DNA of 64,000 bases from Actinomyces sp. S6-Spd3 (GCF_000758755.1 NZ_JRMV01000281.1:543981-607980), one strand, 5' to 3'; counted from the first letter of the stretch, positions 7,917 to 17,278 are shown. The notes: a model not told the origin generated them from the letters alone. Program-made: numbers and translations.

Positions 7917-8789
7917 TTATTCGCGACGAGTATCGTTCCACGTCCCATCTGCACCCTTATGTGCCGCCCGAACCCGCATCCGACGGTCAGCAAGCAACGA
8001 CGGATGGTGACCGGCACTGACCATTTCAGCGACTAACTCCTCAGGTTGATCGCTGCGCATGAGAGCTTCCCCAACGAGCACAGCATCTGCGCCAGCACGT
8101 GCGTATTCAAATACGTCCCGCGGCCCCCGCACGCCGGACTCGGCGATAGCAAGAACATTCGTTGGAATAACATCAATGACCTCGTCAATAACGTGGCGGT
8201 CAACGACCCCCGTACTGAGGTCACGGGCGTTGACACCGATCATCACAGCGCCGGCTTCTAAAGCTCGAAGAGCATCGAGGCGCGAGTGGGTTTCGACGAG
8301 CACTGACATTCCCAGCGATTGAGCGCGCTCGAGCAGCCCTTCCAGAGCCGGCTGCGAAAGAAATTGCGCGATAAGCAGGACTGCATCTGCTCCGGCCCTG
8401 CGGGCCTCAAAGAGCTGATATGCGGAGAGAATGATGTCCTTACAAATAAGTGGAAGCTCTGTTGCAGCTCTTACCCGCGACAGGTCCTCATAACTGCCGT
8501 TAAATAACGAACTCTCGGTCACGACCGAAAGCATCGCTGCTCCCCCGCGCTCAAAAGCCTGAGCAAGAGGGGTCGGGTCCTCGATATCTGAATAGACACC
8601 CCATGGGGAAGCACGTTTAATCTCGGCAATGACGGAGGTAGCACCATCCGAACGTAGGTACTCGTCTGGATGTCTTAGGGGGTCGGGAACACTTTCACAC
8701 GCGCGTTTGAGTTCATCAAGACTCACGCGCTCTTCACGCAAAGCGCGCTTACGCTGCGTGTGGGCAATGATCGCGTCAAGTTCCGCCAC
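7917..8789 (-). CDS. trpC: Indole-3-glycerol phosphate synthase (orphan)
   Basis: 290-aa TIM-barrel enzyme for tryptophan synthesis (CdRP to indole-3-glycerol phosphate). Catalytic features are visible: IAEIKRASP (Lys), ICKDIIL (second Lys), VLVETHS (Glu), GVNARDL (Asn) and IAESGV (Ser/Gly). The SPS phosphate-site triad of the family reads SPW, an uncommon change. GTG at 8789 is chosen because GAGGAG lies 6 nt upstream; a GTG at 8795 overlaps the ribosome site. In mycobacteria trpC-trpB-trpA-lgt are contiguous; here trpB and trpA are missing and trpC lies 49 nt from lgt. Confidence 0.9.
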   Translation of the reverse strand: MAELDAIIAHTQRKRALREERVSLDELKRACESVPDPLRHPDEYLRSDGATSVIAEIKRASPWGVYSDIEDPTPLAQAFERGGAAMLSVVTESSLFNGSYEDLSRVRAATELPLICKDIILSAYQLFEARRAGADAVLLIAQFLSQPALEGLLERAQSLGMSVLVETHSRLDALRALEAGAVMIGVNARDLSTGVVDRHVIDEVIDVIPTNVLAIAESGVRGPRDVFEYARAGADAVLVGEALMRSDQPEELVAEMVSAGHHPSLLADRRMRVRAAHKGADGTWNDTRRE

Positions 8790-8865
8790 CTTCACCTCCT
8801 CGTGAGAACCTATCTCAAATGCTAGTCTCCCACGGGCAAAAGGCGTTAATCAGACAGCTCGCAGG

Positions 8866-9612
8866 CTAAATCAGAGCACTGAAAAGATGCAGGGAGGTCG
8901 GGATAGCGACGCCCCACAGAAGATAGGTCAGCAAGGAGGAACCGATCATCCATGGACCAAAGGCAATACGCGATCGTGTGCCAGCTTGGCCACTGACAAC
9001 CATCCACAAAGCCGCAAGTGCCGCGGATACCAAAGCAATAACAAATCCAAACAATGCCGCATGCCAACCAAGAATCCCCAGCATCGCCCCAAGGATCGGC
9101 GCCAAACGAACATCACCGCGGCCAAAGCCTCGTCGCGGTAAAGACCCCAGCCAAAGCGGTAGGGTCCAGATCAACGCGCCAACCCCGGCCTCGGCAAGAA
9201 CGCGAATCGAATGAGGATGGAAATAGACGCTCACCCCGGCCCCGCACAAGACACCGCACGCAAGCGCAATGACATAGGGAGTGGGCAGACGATGAGTCTT
9301 AGCGTCAACATACGCAAGAAGAGTTCCCATCATGGTCAGCGCGACGACCGCAGGTGCTGCAGGCCTTGTCTGAGAAGCGACAAGGCTGATCGCACCTACC
9401 AGTACAGCCGACCAGACAACGCCGTTTCTCTTAAGCGGGGTAAGCGAGGCCTCAATAAAGTAGCGTCGTTGAATCGCCCATCCCGAACGTGAAAGCCACA
9501 GCGCAAAAGCGAGCCAGACAACGACAGAAAGAATCAGATTCCACTCGCCCATTCCCAAGGCATAATCGTGAGCGAAGTAGTACCCACGAGCCGATATGGC
9601 GACGAGTCCCAT
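8866..9612 (-). CDS. Type 4 prepilin peptidase-like membrane aspartyl protease (A24)
   Basis: 248-aa polytopic protein with about seven membrane helices. The two catalytic aspartates of family A24 are present: YVDAKTHRLP and GRGDVRLAP. The N-terminal cysteine-rich methyltransferase domain of full PilD enzymes is absent, as in the short actinobacterial TadV/CpaA-like form. Known relatives cleave prepilins or pseudopilins, but no pilin, secretion ATPase or Tad genes are in this window, so its partner lies elsewhere. The start codon follows the aroE stop by 3 nt, so it belongs to the mltG–aroE operon. Confidence 0.88.
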   Translation of the reverse strand: MGLVAISARGYYFAHDYALGMGEWNLILSVVVWLAFALWLSRSGWAIQRRYFIEASLTPLKRNGVVWSAVLVGAISLVASQTRPAAPAVVALTMMGTLLAYVDAKTHRLPTPYVIALACGVLCGAGVSVYFHPHSIRVLAEAGVGALIWTLPLWLGSLPRRGFGRGDVRLAPILGAMLGILGWHAALFGFVIALVSAALAALWMVVSGQAGTRSRIAFGPWMIGSSLLTYLLWGVAIPTSLHLFSALI

Positions 9613-9615
9613 CTT

Positions 9616-10470
9616 TTACTTCGCCTCCAACAGCTGAAACACCGAAGAGATCGCGTGACTATCAGCTTCAATTCCCGTCATTAACTTAAACTGGAGAACC
9701 GCCTGATAGACCAGCATTTCTACGCCGAAGGCGACGGGGATACCACGCTCGAGGCAACACGAAATTGCAGCAGTTTCGCGCGGTGCATAGGTCACATCAA
9801 GAAAGCTCGAGCGCAATGGCATTGTTGAGAGCTCACCAACGTAGGGGTCAAGCGCACCCGAAGGTAAAGTCGAGACGACAAGATCTGCTTGCTCGCAGCA
9901 ACGAGACAAGGTGCCAGCCGCCGTCAGGTCATGACCGCTGTAGGTCACTCCCAAATTCATCGCGCTGCGGTTGAAATCAGCAGGGAGCTTTCCTCCACTA
10001 AAAGCACGAGCAACAACATCGACCTCGCGAAACCCAAGAGAGATCACCGCAGCGAGAGCCGAGGCCGCAGTGGCACCCGAACCGATAATGATGGCTCGCC
10101 CGCCCAAATCCATGCCCGCGTTGCGCCGACTCAGCTCGATCGCGCGACTCATTCCGAAGACATCAGTGTTGAAACCCGAAAGAACCCCACCCGATGGAAT
10201 AAGGGTATTAACAGAACTCAGCGCAGCCGCCTGCGGTTCAACAACGTCAAGGAGAGGAATCACCGCCTTCTTGCAAGGCATCGTGATTGAAACTCCGACG
10301 CATTCACTGTCTAAAGATGCGATCCACTGATGTAGGTGCTGAGCATCGACCTCACACTTTCGGTACTCCCATCCAGTAATTCCAGCGCTACGCCAGAGTT
10401 CTTGATGGATGAGGGGTGAGAGGGAATGTTCAATCGGCGAGCCGATGACTGCTGCCCAGGGCATCAGCAC
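9616..10470 (-). CDS. aroE: Shikimate dehydrogenase family protein
   Basis: 284 aa; reduces 3-dehydroshikimate to shikimate with NADPH in the aromatic pathway. It has the N-terminal substrate domain with GSPIEHSLSP, the catalytic lysine in MPCKKAV, NTL and GFNTDVFG. A Rossmann domain follows with IIIGSGATA instead of the typical GxGGAxxA, and no clear NADP-specific NRT motif, so cofactor preference is open. Overlaps the mltG stop by 7 nt, which indicates translational coupling in the ruvX–mltG–aroE series common in Actinobacteria. Confidence 0.93.
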   Translation of the reverse strand: MLMPWAAVIGSPIEHSLSPLIHQELWRSAGITGWEYRKCEVDAQHLHQWIASLDSECVGVSITMPCKKAVIPLLDVVEPQAAALSSVNTLIPSGGVLSGFNTDVFGMSRAIELSRRNAGMDLGGRAIIIGSGATAASALAAVISLGFREVDVVARAFSGGKLPADFNRSAMNLGVTYSGHDLTAAGTLSRCCEQADLVVSTLPSGALDPYVGELSTMPLRSSFLDVTYAPRETAAISCCLERGIPVAFGVEMLVYQAVLQFKLMTGIEADSHAISSVFQLLEAK

Positions 10471-11864
10471 TTTCCTTGATGCGTCGAACAGTATTCTTCC
10501 AAACGCTTAGTGTTTTGCGTCTGCTCGTCATGCGTAGCCGCGAAGAGCGTCTCGCCGGTATCCAAATTCACCGTGACAAAGTACAGCCAATTGCCCTCCG
10601 CAGGATGCAAAGCAGCTTCAATTGCCTCGGTCGAGGGCTGCGAAATTGGCGAAGGAGGAAGACCTGGATTGCGGTAGGTGTTGTAGGGGTTCTCAGCAGC
10701 AAGGTCGTCTGCAGTCGGGATTCCCCCGGTCTTGCCAACGCCGTATAAGACGGTTGAATCCATCTGAAGCAAACCGTGGGTTTCACCATTCGTATCTGCC
10801 AAGCGGTTATCAATTACACGAGAAACCATCGGAAGATACTCCGTATTACGAACTTCTCGTTCGAGAATTGATGCCTTCGTTAAGATCTTTTCGCGATCCG
10901 CGGCGGCAACGCCCAGCCCATCAAGCCGCTGAGTCGTCCGAGTAATCATCTGAGAAATCAGAGAAGTCGCCGTCGCTCCCTCTGCGAGTTCATAGGAACC
11001 CGGAGCAAGCCACCCCTCAACGTTTCCATTGGCTTCAGCTGGCAAGCCTAAAGCTGCCGTATCTGCCATTGCTGACTTCACCTGATCAAGCGGGATATTG
11101 GCCACCATCGAAATCTGCTCGGCGACCTGGTCCTTTGTCTGTCCAGGAGTCACCGTCACCGTGTTATCACTGCGGTTCGCATCATCTAAAAGTGCAGCAA
11201 TCGCGCCTGAGGCGCTCATCTCCTTCTTGAGCGTGTAGCTTCCGGGCCGAATACTCACCGCTGCTTTATTCGCATCAAATGCGCGGATGAACGCAGTGAG
11301 TGATTTAACGACGCCCGCGTCTACTAGGCGCTGACCGATCTGCTGGCCAGACTCACCGTCATACACCGTCACAACAACCTGCCCGCTACCAGGACCCGGG
11401 TAGTCATCGGCAGTTGTTGAAGACGAGGAGGAACCACGCAATTGCGTGTATGCAAAGTACGCACCGCCCGAGATCAGGGCGAGTGTCAGCAACAGGACAA
11501 AAAAGGTCCGAATTGCCCTGCGGCGTTTGCGTTTACGCACCAAGCGCCGCTCCTGTTCGAGGCGACGAGAGCGCATTCCCGTCGTCTCAACTGCGGTGTC
11601 TTCTTGGGCGCCGCGCCTTGAGCGACGCGTGGGTAGGTGCGCGGGAAGAGCCTGCGCTGCAGGCGTAGTAGCTTCTGTTTCACGAGGCCGCGCACCCACA
11701 GGAGACGATTGAAGAGAATCCCCTGGGGTGCTTTCCGACGAACGGACAACTGGTCGTCGTACCTGTGAGGACTCGGGGGTCTCCTCGGGAGTGTTTTCTT
11801 GCGAGCGGCGTTGGTGAATACTCGCGCGCTTCGGGAAAGGATATTCGGGAGTGCTCTCGCTCAT
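10464..11864 (-). CDS. mltG: Endolytic murein transglycosylase MltG
   Basis: 466-aa membrane enzyme that cuts nascent glycan strands. Residues 1–118 form a long, charged, disordered cytoplasmic region rich in Ser, Thr, Pro, Arg and Glu with several S/T-P sites. One membrane helix follows (about 119–139), then the extracellular LysM-like and YceG domain. The catalytic glutamate is in ASILEREV; LQMDSTVLYG and YRNPGLPPSPI are further family blocks. The ATG overlaps the ruvX stop as ATGA and has AAGGA 5 nt upstream. The cytoplasmic extension is typical of actinobacterial MltG but its role is unknown. Confidence 0.95.
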   Translation of the reverse strand: MSESTPEYPFPKRASIHQRRSQENTPEETPESSQVRRPVVRSSESTPGDSLQSSPVGARPRETEATTPAAQALPAHLPTRRSRRGAQEDTAVETTGMRSRRLEQERRLVRKRKRRRAIRTFFVLLLTLALISGGAYFAYTQLRGSSSSSTTADDYPGPGSGQVVVTVYDGESGQQIGQRLVDAGVVKSLTAFIRAFDANKAAVSIRPGSYTLKKEMSASGAIAALLDDANRSDNTVTVTPGQTKDQVAEQISMVANIPLDQVKSAMADTAALGLPAEANGNVEGWLAPGSYELAEGATATSLISQMITRTTQRLDGLGVAAADREKILTKASILEREVRNTEYLPMVSRVIDNRLADTNGETHGLLQMDSTVLYGVGKTGGIPTADDLAAENPYNTYRNPGLPPSPISQPSTEAIEAALHPAEGNWLYFVTVNLDTGETLFAATHDEQTQNTKRLEEYCSTHQGKC

Positions 11865-12334
11865 CTCTGTCCTTCCTCGAGGACAATTTCCCTTCCGGGA
11901 GCTTGTCCGCTCATTCGTTCCATCTCCAGGGCTGTCTCCAGAATAATCGAGGCCGCCACTTGATCAATCATCTGTCGATGTTCGCGTCGTCCGACACCGG
12001 CTTGAAGCAACCGTTCGTGTCCTTCGTGTGAACTCAAGCGTTCATCGACCAAGCACACACGACACGCAGGTAAAGCCATTTTAATCTTTCGCGCGTACCT
12101 GCGTGCGCCTTTCGCTGAAATGCCTTCACCGCCTTGCATGTGGCGAGGAAGCCCGACGACGATTTCTATGGCATTCAGCTCGCCAGCAATCCGCGCAATC
12201 TCATCAAGTTCCGAAGCATCGTCTTGACGAGTCAGCGTTTGGAGCGGCAAGGCCAGGACTGCTCCCGCATCACTACGTGCGAGACCAACCCTGACCGTGC
12301 CAACGTCAACTGCCAGACGAACTCCTGGACGCAT
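11861..12334 (-). CDS. ruvX: Putative pre-16S rRNA nuclease / Holliday junction resolvase-like YqgF
   Basis: 157-aa RNase H-like fold protein. The N-terminal catalytic strand DVGTVRVGLARSD and a second VVGLPRHMQG block match the YqgF/RuvX family; VDERLSS gives the third acidic residue region. Family members mature the 5' end of 16S rRNA and have been linked to transcription-replication conflict. It starts in the alaS stop codon (TAATG, 1-nt overlap) and its own stop overlaps mltG, so alaS–ruvX–mltG are translationally coupled. Confidence 0.94.
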   Translation of the reverse strand: MRPGVRLAVDVGTVRVGLARSDAGAVLALPLQTLTRQDDASELDEIARIAGELNAIEIVVGLPRHMQGGEGISAKGARRYARKIKMALPACRVCLVDERLSSHEGHERLLQAGVGRREHRQMIDQVAASIILETALEMERMSGQAPGREIVLEEGQR

Positions 12335-15042
12335 TACAGCTCTTGGATCTGCGAATTCACATCATTGAGAGCATCTTCAATGGCTTCCGGATTGGATCCG
12401 CCGCCCTGAGCGAGGTCGTCGCGGCCGCCACCGCCACCACCGAGAATCTTTGCGGCGCGACGAACGAATTGTCCTGCACGTGCGCTGTGTTGGCGAGCAA
12501 GATCATTCGTTGCGACAGTGACCATAGGCTTACCGTTAATCACGCCGGCGAGTGCGACAAGCACGGGACCGTCATTACCCAGGCGCTCACGAATATCGGT
12601 CGCCATTGCGCGAAGATCATCAGCCGATCCCAAAGCTCCCACGGGAGCCACGACGCTGGTGAATTTACCAATCTTGCGAGCATTTTGAGCGAGCAGTGCT
12701 GCTTCTGCGAGCGCCTGCTGCTCACGGATCTTTTGAAGTTCCTTTTCTGCTTCACGCAGACGTCCCATCATGGATTCGACGCGTGAGGCCAGTTCGTCAG
12801 GACGCCCGCCAAGCATGGAGCTCAGCTGGGACACAAGCGCGTGTTCCTTCGCTTGGAAGGCGTAGGCGCCATCTCCGACAAGGGCGTCGATACGGCGTAC
12901 ACCCGAACCGATTGAACCTTCGCTCAGCACAGTCACGCGGCCTAAATGTCCGGTTGAAGGAACGTGGGTTCCACCGCATAGCTCGCGATCAAAGTTATCG
13001 CCGATGCTGACAACGCGGACTTCGGAGCCGTACTTTTCGCCAAAGAGCGCGATCGCACCTGAGCGCTTGGCATCGTCGAGCGACATGATCTCGGTGGTCA
13101 CAGCGAGATCCTGCGCGAGCTTCTCATTGACAAGGCTTTCGATCTCGTTGAGTTGTCCTTCACCCAGGGCTGTTGAGTTCGTGAAGTCGAAGCGCAGACG
13201 CGAGGGCGAATTCTCGCTACCTGCCTGCTCGGCATCCTTGTTCACAATGCGACGCAAGCCCGCGTAGACCATGTGGGTTGCCGTGTGTGCGCGCGCGATT
13301 GCAAGCCTGCGCTCGGTATCGATTTCCGCGTATGCCTTCTCCCCCAAGGTCGCTTTGCCTTCGGTGAGAGTCCCGCGGTGAACTGATAGCCCACGAATCG
13401 GCGCCTGCACGTCATGGACCTCAATCACACCGCCATCAGCGAGGCGAATGGTTCCGTGGTCGGCTAGCTGACCACCCATTTCTGCATAGAAAGGCGTGCG
13501 GTCAAGGATGATCTCTACCTCTGCCGGAGCGCTCGCCGCAGGAGTGGGAACACCATCCACGAGCAAGCCGACGACCTGGGCGTCAACTGCGTTTTCCGTG
13601 TAACCAACGAAAGTCGAGCCGCCGCCGAGTTCCTTTTCGATGTCGTGGAAGATACGAACGTCGGTGTGGCCGGTCTTCTTCGCGCGAGCATCGGCACGAG
13701 CACGTTCCTTCTGCTCTTCCATCAGCGCGCGGAAGGCCGCCTCATCAACTTGCACTCCCTGTTCAGCTGCCATTTCAAGGGTCAGATCGATGGGGAAACC
13801 GTAGGTGTCGTGAAGCGAGAACGCAGACTCACCCGAGATCATCGGCGTACCAGGAGCAGACTTTGCTTCTTCAACAGCCACGTCCAAAATGGTCGTTCCA
13901 GCGCTCAGAGTGCGTCGGAACGCTTCTTCTTCGGCGTAGGCTACCTCGGAAATCGTGCTCCAGTTTGTTTCCAATTCGGGGTACGAGGCCTTCATCGCAT
14001 CCTTGGATGCTGTGAGCAAAATCGGCATAGTTGCCGTATCAACACCCAGCAGGCGCATGGAGCGCACAGCGCGACGGATCAGGCGACGCAGAACATATCC
14101 GCGACCATCATTACCGGGGCGCACGCCATCACCAATGAGCATGAGAGACGAGCGGACGTGGTCGGCGACCACGCGCAGGCGTACATCATCGTCGTATGCC
14201 GCTCCTGCTTCGGGGCCAGCTGCACCGAGTCCGTAGCGCTTACCGCTCATTTCTTCAGCGGCTGCAATTACGGGATAGACCTCGTCGATCTCGTACATAT
14301 TCGGCTTGTCCTGCATGACGAATGCAAGACGCTCCAAACCTGCACCGGTATCGATAGCTTTCTGGTCAAGTTCGCCGAGCAGCGGATAGTCCTTGCCGGC
14401 GCCTTCGCCACGCATGTACTGATCGAAAACCAAGTTCCACAGCTCAAGGTAGCGGTCTCCACCTGGATCAACGTTGCCGCCCACGGCCTCGGGGCCGTAG
14501 GAAGGACCACGATCGTAGTGCCATTCGCAGCAGGGGCCGGCGGGACCGGGCTGGCCGGTATCCCAGAAGTTCTCTTCGCGGGGAAGACGAACAATATGAC
14601 GAGGATCCATGCCGATCTGTTTCGTCAGGACGTTGAATGCTTCTTCATCCTTTTCCCAGATGGTCACCCACATGCGCTCACCGTCGAGGCCGTACTTGCC
14701 TTCAGACTGATCACCCGTGAGCAGATCCCATGCGAAGTTGATCGCGCCTTCCTTGAAGTAGTCGCCGAAGGAGAAGTTACCGTTCATCTGGAAGAAGGTA
14801 CCGTGGCGAGTGGTTCGTCCAACGTTATCGATGTCATTGGTACGAATGCACTTTTGAACAGATGCTGCCCGGGGCCAGGGTGCAGGTTCAACCCCGATGA
14901 TGTAGGGAATAAAAGGAACCATTCCCGCGATGGTGAAGAGAATCGAGGGCTCAGGAGAAACAAGAGACACCGACGGGCGAATCTCATGGCCTTGGGATGC
15001 AAAGTAGTCAAGCCAACGTTGACGAATTTCAGAAGTGCGCAT
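12334..15042 (-). CDS. alaS: Alanine–tRNA ligase
   Basis: 902-aa class II synthetase charging tRNA-Ala. Catalytic core at the N-terminus (TSEIRQRWLDYF, then FTIAGMVPF and RHGTFFQMNGNFSFGD motif 2 region), tRNA-recognition domain, editing domain with HTATHMVYAG and CGGTHVPSTG zinc/editing ligands, and a C-terminal oligomerisation/C-Ala domain with the glycine-rich GGGGGGRDDLAQGG. Full length for the family. No T-box leader is visible in the 100 nt upstream. It leads the alaS–ruvX–mltG–aroE operon. Confidence 0.97.
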   Translation of the reverse strand: MRTSEIRQRWLDYFASQGHEIRPSVSLVSPEPSILFTIAGMVPFIPYIIGVEPAPWPRAASVQKCIRTNDIDNVGRTTRHGTFFQMNGNFSFGDYFKEGAINFAWDLLTGDQSEGKYGLDGERMWVTIWEKDEEAFNVLTKQIGMDPRHIVRLPREENFWDTGQPGPAGPCCEWHYDRGPSYGPEAVGGNVDPGGDRYLELWNLVFDQYMRGEGAGKDYPLLGELDQKAIDTGAGLERLAFVMQDKPNMYEIDEVYPVIAAAEEMSGKRYGLGAAGPEAGAAYDDDVRLRVVADHVRSSLMLIGDGVRPGNDGRGYVLRRLIRRAVRSMRLLGVDTATMPILLTASKDAMKASYPELETNWSTISEVAYAEEEAFRRTLSAGTTILDVAVEEAKSAPGTPMISGESAFSLHDTYGFPIDLTLEMAAEQGVQVDEAAFRALMEEQKERARADARAKKTGHTDVRIFHDIEKELGGGSTFVGYTENAVDAQVVGLLVDGVPTPAASAPAEVEIILDRTPFYAEMGGQLADHGTIRLADGGVIEVHDVQAPIRGLSVHRGTLTEGKATLGEKAYAEIDTERRLAIARAHTATHMVYAGLRRIVNKDAEQAGSENSPSRLRFDFTNSTALGEGQLNEIESLVNEKLAQDLAVTTEIMSLDDAKRSGAIALFGEKYGSEVRVVSIGDNFDRELCGGTHVPSTGHLGRVTVLSEGSIGSGVRRIDALVGDGAYAFQAKEHALVSQLSSMLGGRPDELASRVESMMGRLREAEKELQKIREQQALAEAALLAQNARKIGKFTSVVAPVGALGSADDLRAMATDIRERLGNDGPVLVALAGVINGKPMVTVATNDLARQHSARAGQFVRRAAKILGGGGGGRDDLAQGGGSNPEAIEDALNDVNSQIQEL

Positions 15043-15108
15043 AGTACCCCATAGTAGTGGACAACAATCAGAATCGTGTATTGGTCATTCGCGCGTGCTC
15101 AATAAAGC

Positions 15109-15137
15109 AAAGCCCCGAGGCAGTGCCTCGGGGCTTT
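15109..15137 (-). terminator. Intrinsic terminator of rpsD
   Basis: A perfect 13-bp stem (15109–15121 with 15125–15137, loop AGT) is followed on the minus strand by TTTGCTTTATT. It lies 13 nt after the rpsD stop and insulates it from alaS. Confidence 0.88.
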
Positions 15138-15149
15138 ACCTAAACGCAA

Positions 15150-15773
15150 TCAGCGCGAGTAGTGTTCGACGACCATCTGCACGTCGCAGGTGACGGGAAC
15201 CTCTGCACGCTTCGGGCGACGCACGAGCGTTGCCTTCAGGCGAGAGAGCTCAACGTCCAGGTAATCGGGGGTTGCAGGAAGTGCATCGCGGTGGACGCCC
15301 TCGGCTGCAATCTCGAAGGGGACGGTGGTCTGAGACTTGGGCTTGACCTGGATGGTCTGTCCGGGCTTCACGCGGAAGGACGGACGATCGACGATCTTGC
15401 CGTCAACCATGATGTGACGGTGAACGACGAACTGACGAGCCTGCTGGATGGTGCGAGCAAAGCCAGCGCGCAGAACCAGAGCATCAAGACGCATTTCCAG
15501 GAGCTCAACCAGGTTTTCACCGGTCAGACCTGCGCTGCGGCGTGCCTCTTCGAAGACGTGACGCATCTGCGCCTCGCGGATGCCGTACTGTGCACGAAGA
15601 CGCTGCTTTTCCTTCAGACGAACCGCGTAGTCAGATTCTTGACGGCGACGGCTACGGCCGTGTTCACCGGGGCCGTAAGGACGCTTCTCGAAGTAGCGAA
15701 CTGCCTTCGGGGTGAGTGCGAAGCCAAGGGCGCGGGATTCGCGCACCTGCTTGCGTGAACGATTGTGAGCCAT
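15150..15773 (-). CDS. rpsD: 30S ribosomal protein S4
   Basis: 207-aa primary 16S rRNA-binding protein. Typical actinobacterial S4: N-terminal MAHNRSRKQ, GPGEHGRSRRR, then the S4 RNA-binding domain (MRLDALVLRAGFARTI, VVHRHIMVDGKIV). The start at 15773 matches the family N-terminus; a frame running further upstream to 15827 is leader sequence. It is a stand-alone gene outside the alpha operon, as in many actinomycetes. Its 5' region (15774–15893) contains a small hairpin (15804–15808 with 15818–15822) that could be a leader element, unproven. Confidence 0.97.
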   Translation of the reverse strand: MAHNRSRKQVRESRALGFALTPKAVRYFEKRPYGPGEHGRSRRRQESDYAVRLKEKQRLRAQYGIREAQMRHVFEEARRSAGLTGENLVELLEMRLDALVLRAGFARTIQQARQFVVHRHIMVDGKIVDRPSFRVKPGQTIQVKPKSQTTVPFEIAAEGVHRDALPATPDYLDVELSRLKATLVRRPKRAEVPVTCDVQMVVEHYSR

Positions 15774-15893
15774 TAAATGACCTTTCCTGTCTCTGATGTC
15801 GCACCCGCGATGCGGATGCGGGGTCAACTCCAGGCATTGTGCCGTCGGCTAAGACCCCAGGTATGTGTCACCCATACGGGCAACCGGATCAGT

Positions 15894-17264
15894 CTAGCGT
15901 ACTTTTAATAGTTCACGAAGCACTGCAAGCCGTTTAGTGAGGATAGCCTCATTGCCGTTCATCGTCGGCTCGTAGTACGAAGCACCAACAAGATCGTCGG
16001 GTAGGTACTGCTGCGCCGCAACATGGTGAGGGCCATCGTGAGCGTAGATGTAGTCGACGCCATGTCCTAAACGTGAAGCTCCACTGTAGTGAGCATCGCG
16101 CAGGTGCGGGGGCACCGCTGATCCCTTGCCCCGTCGAATATCAGCCAGCGCAGCATCAATCGCCAGATAAGCGCGATTTGATTTCGGCGCCACTGTGACG
16201 GCAATGACTGCTTCGCTCAGAATGATCCGCGCTTCAGGCATGCCGATCATTTGAACTGCTTGCGCGGCTGAAACGGCAGTTGTCAGCACCTCGGGAGCAG
16301 CCATACCGACATCTTCAGCAGCGCAGATCATGACGCGCCTGGCAATAAAACGTGGGTCCTCCCCCGCTTCAAGCATCCGCGCGAGGTAGTGCAACGCTGC
16401 GTTAACATCAGAGCCGCGCATGGACTTTATAAAAGCGCTGGCAACATCGTAGTGCTGATCCTGATCCCAACGAACCAAAGCCTGATTTGCAGCATTTTCG
16501 ACATCGTCGGCGTCGATCACCCAAGGCTCCTGCGCATTCTCCGCCGCGGCTTCGCTCTTTTCCGCGCGCGAGGCCGCAGCCGCCTCGAGGAGGGTCAGCG
16601 CCTTGCGCGCATCTGCGCCAGCCAAGCGCAAAAGGCCAGCTCGAGCATCATCAGACAGGTCAAAGAGCGCTTTCAAGCCCGTATCACTGGCAAGAGCACG
16701 ATCAAGCAAAAGAGAAAGATCTTCGCTGGTGAGCGCATGCAAAGTCAGTAAAAGAGAGCGCGAGAGTAGGGGGGAAATTACCGAGAATGAAGGATTTTCG
16801 GTCGTGGCAGCAACCAAAGTAACCCAGCGATTTTCGACCGCCGGAAGAAGGGCATCTTGCTGCGATTTGGAAAAGCGGTGAACTTCATCGACAAAGAGGA
16901 TTGTCTCTTCTCCTGTCGAAGTTAGTCCTCGGCGCGCTTGCGCAATCACGTCACGGAGGTCTTTCACTCCGGAGGTAACTGCAGATACTTCACAGAATCT
17001 ACGCCCCGATGCGCGCGCAATAAGGTAGGCAAGAGTCGTCTTCCCTGTCCCGGGAGGCCCCCAAAGAATTACGGAACTCAAGCCTGCGGGGGAATCAGTA
17101 CTTGGAGTGAGGAGTCTGCGCAGAGGCGACCCCGGCTTCAAAAGATGCTGCTGGCCAACGATTTCCTCGATGCTCTGAGGACGCATCCGAACTGCCAGCG
17201 GAGCATGCTCATCAACCACAGGGGTCCCGAATTCTTCGATTCCCTGTGAATCAAAGAGATCCAT
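15894..17264 (-). CDS. rarA: Replication-associated AAA+ ATPase RarA (MgsA)
   Basis: 456-aa clamp-loader-like ATPase that acts at stalled replication forks. Walker A GPPGTGKTT near residues 70–78, Walker B ILFVDEVHRF, sensor AATTENPSF and arginine-finger region, then the C-terminal tetramerisation domain (DVNAALHYLARMLEAGEDPRFIARR area and the PxHLRDAHY block). ATG at 17264 is chosen because GGGGAG lies 5 nt upstream; a GTG at 17270 falls in the spacer. It is 14 nt after the L,D-transpeptidase stop. Confidence 0.95.
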   Translation of the reverse strand: MDLFDSQGIEEFGTPVVDEHAPLAVRMRPQSIEEIVGQQHLLKPGSPLRRLLTPSTDSPAGLSSVILWGPPGTGKTTLAYLIARASGRRFCEVSAVTSGVKDLRDVIAQARRGLTSTGEETILFVDEVHRFSKSQQDALLPAVENRWVTLVAATTENPSFSVISPLLSRSLLLTLHALTSEDLSLLLDRALASDTGLKALFDLSDDARAGLLRLAGADARKALTLLEAAAASRAEKSEAAAENAQEPWVIDADDVENAANQALVRWDQDQHYDVASAFIKSMRGSDVNAALHYLARMLEAGEDPRFIARRVMICAAEDVGMAAPEVLTTAVSAAQAVQMIGMPEARIILSEAVIAVTVAPKSNRAYLAIDAALADIRRGKGSAVPPHLRDAHYSGASRLGHGVDYIYAHDGPHHVAAQQYLPDDLVGASYYEPTMNGNEAILTKRLAVLRELLKVR

Positions 17265-17278
17265 CTTCACTCCCCGAT

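Noticed and set aside
13645-15054. Long open frame on the plus strand opposite alaS
   Set aside because: It lies fully antisense to the well-conserved alaS gene, has no recognisable domain and no ribosome site; it is a codon-bias shadow.
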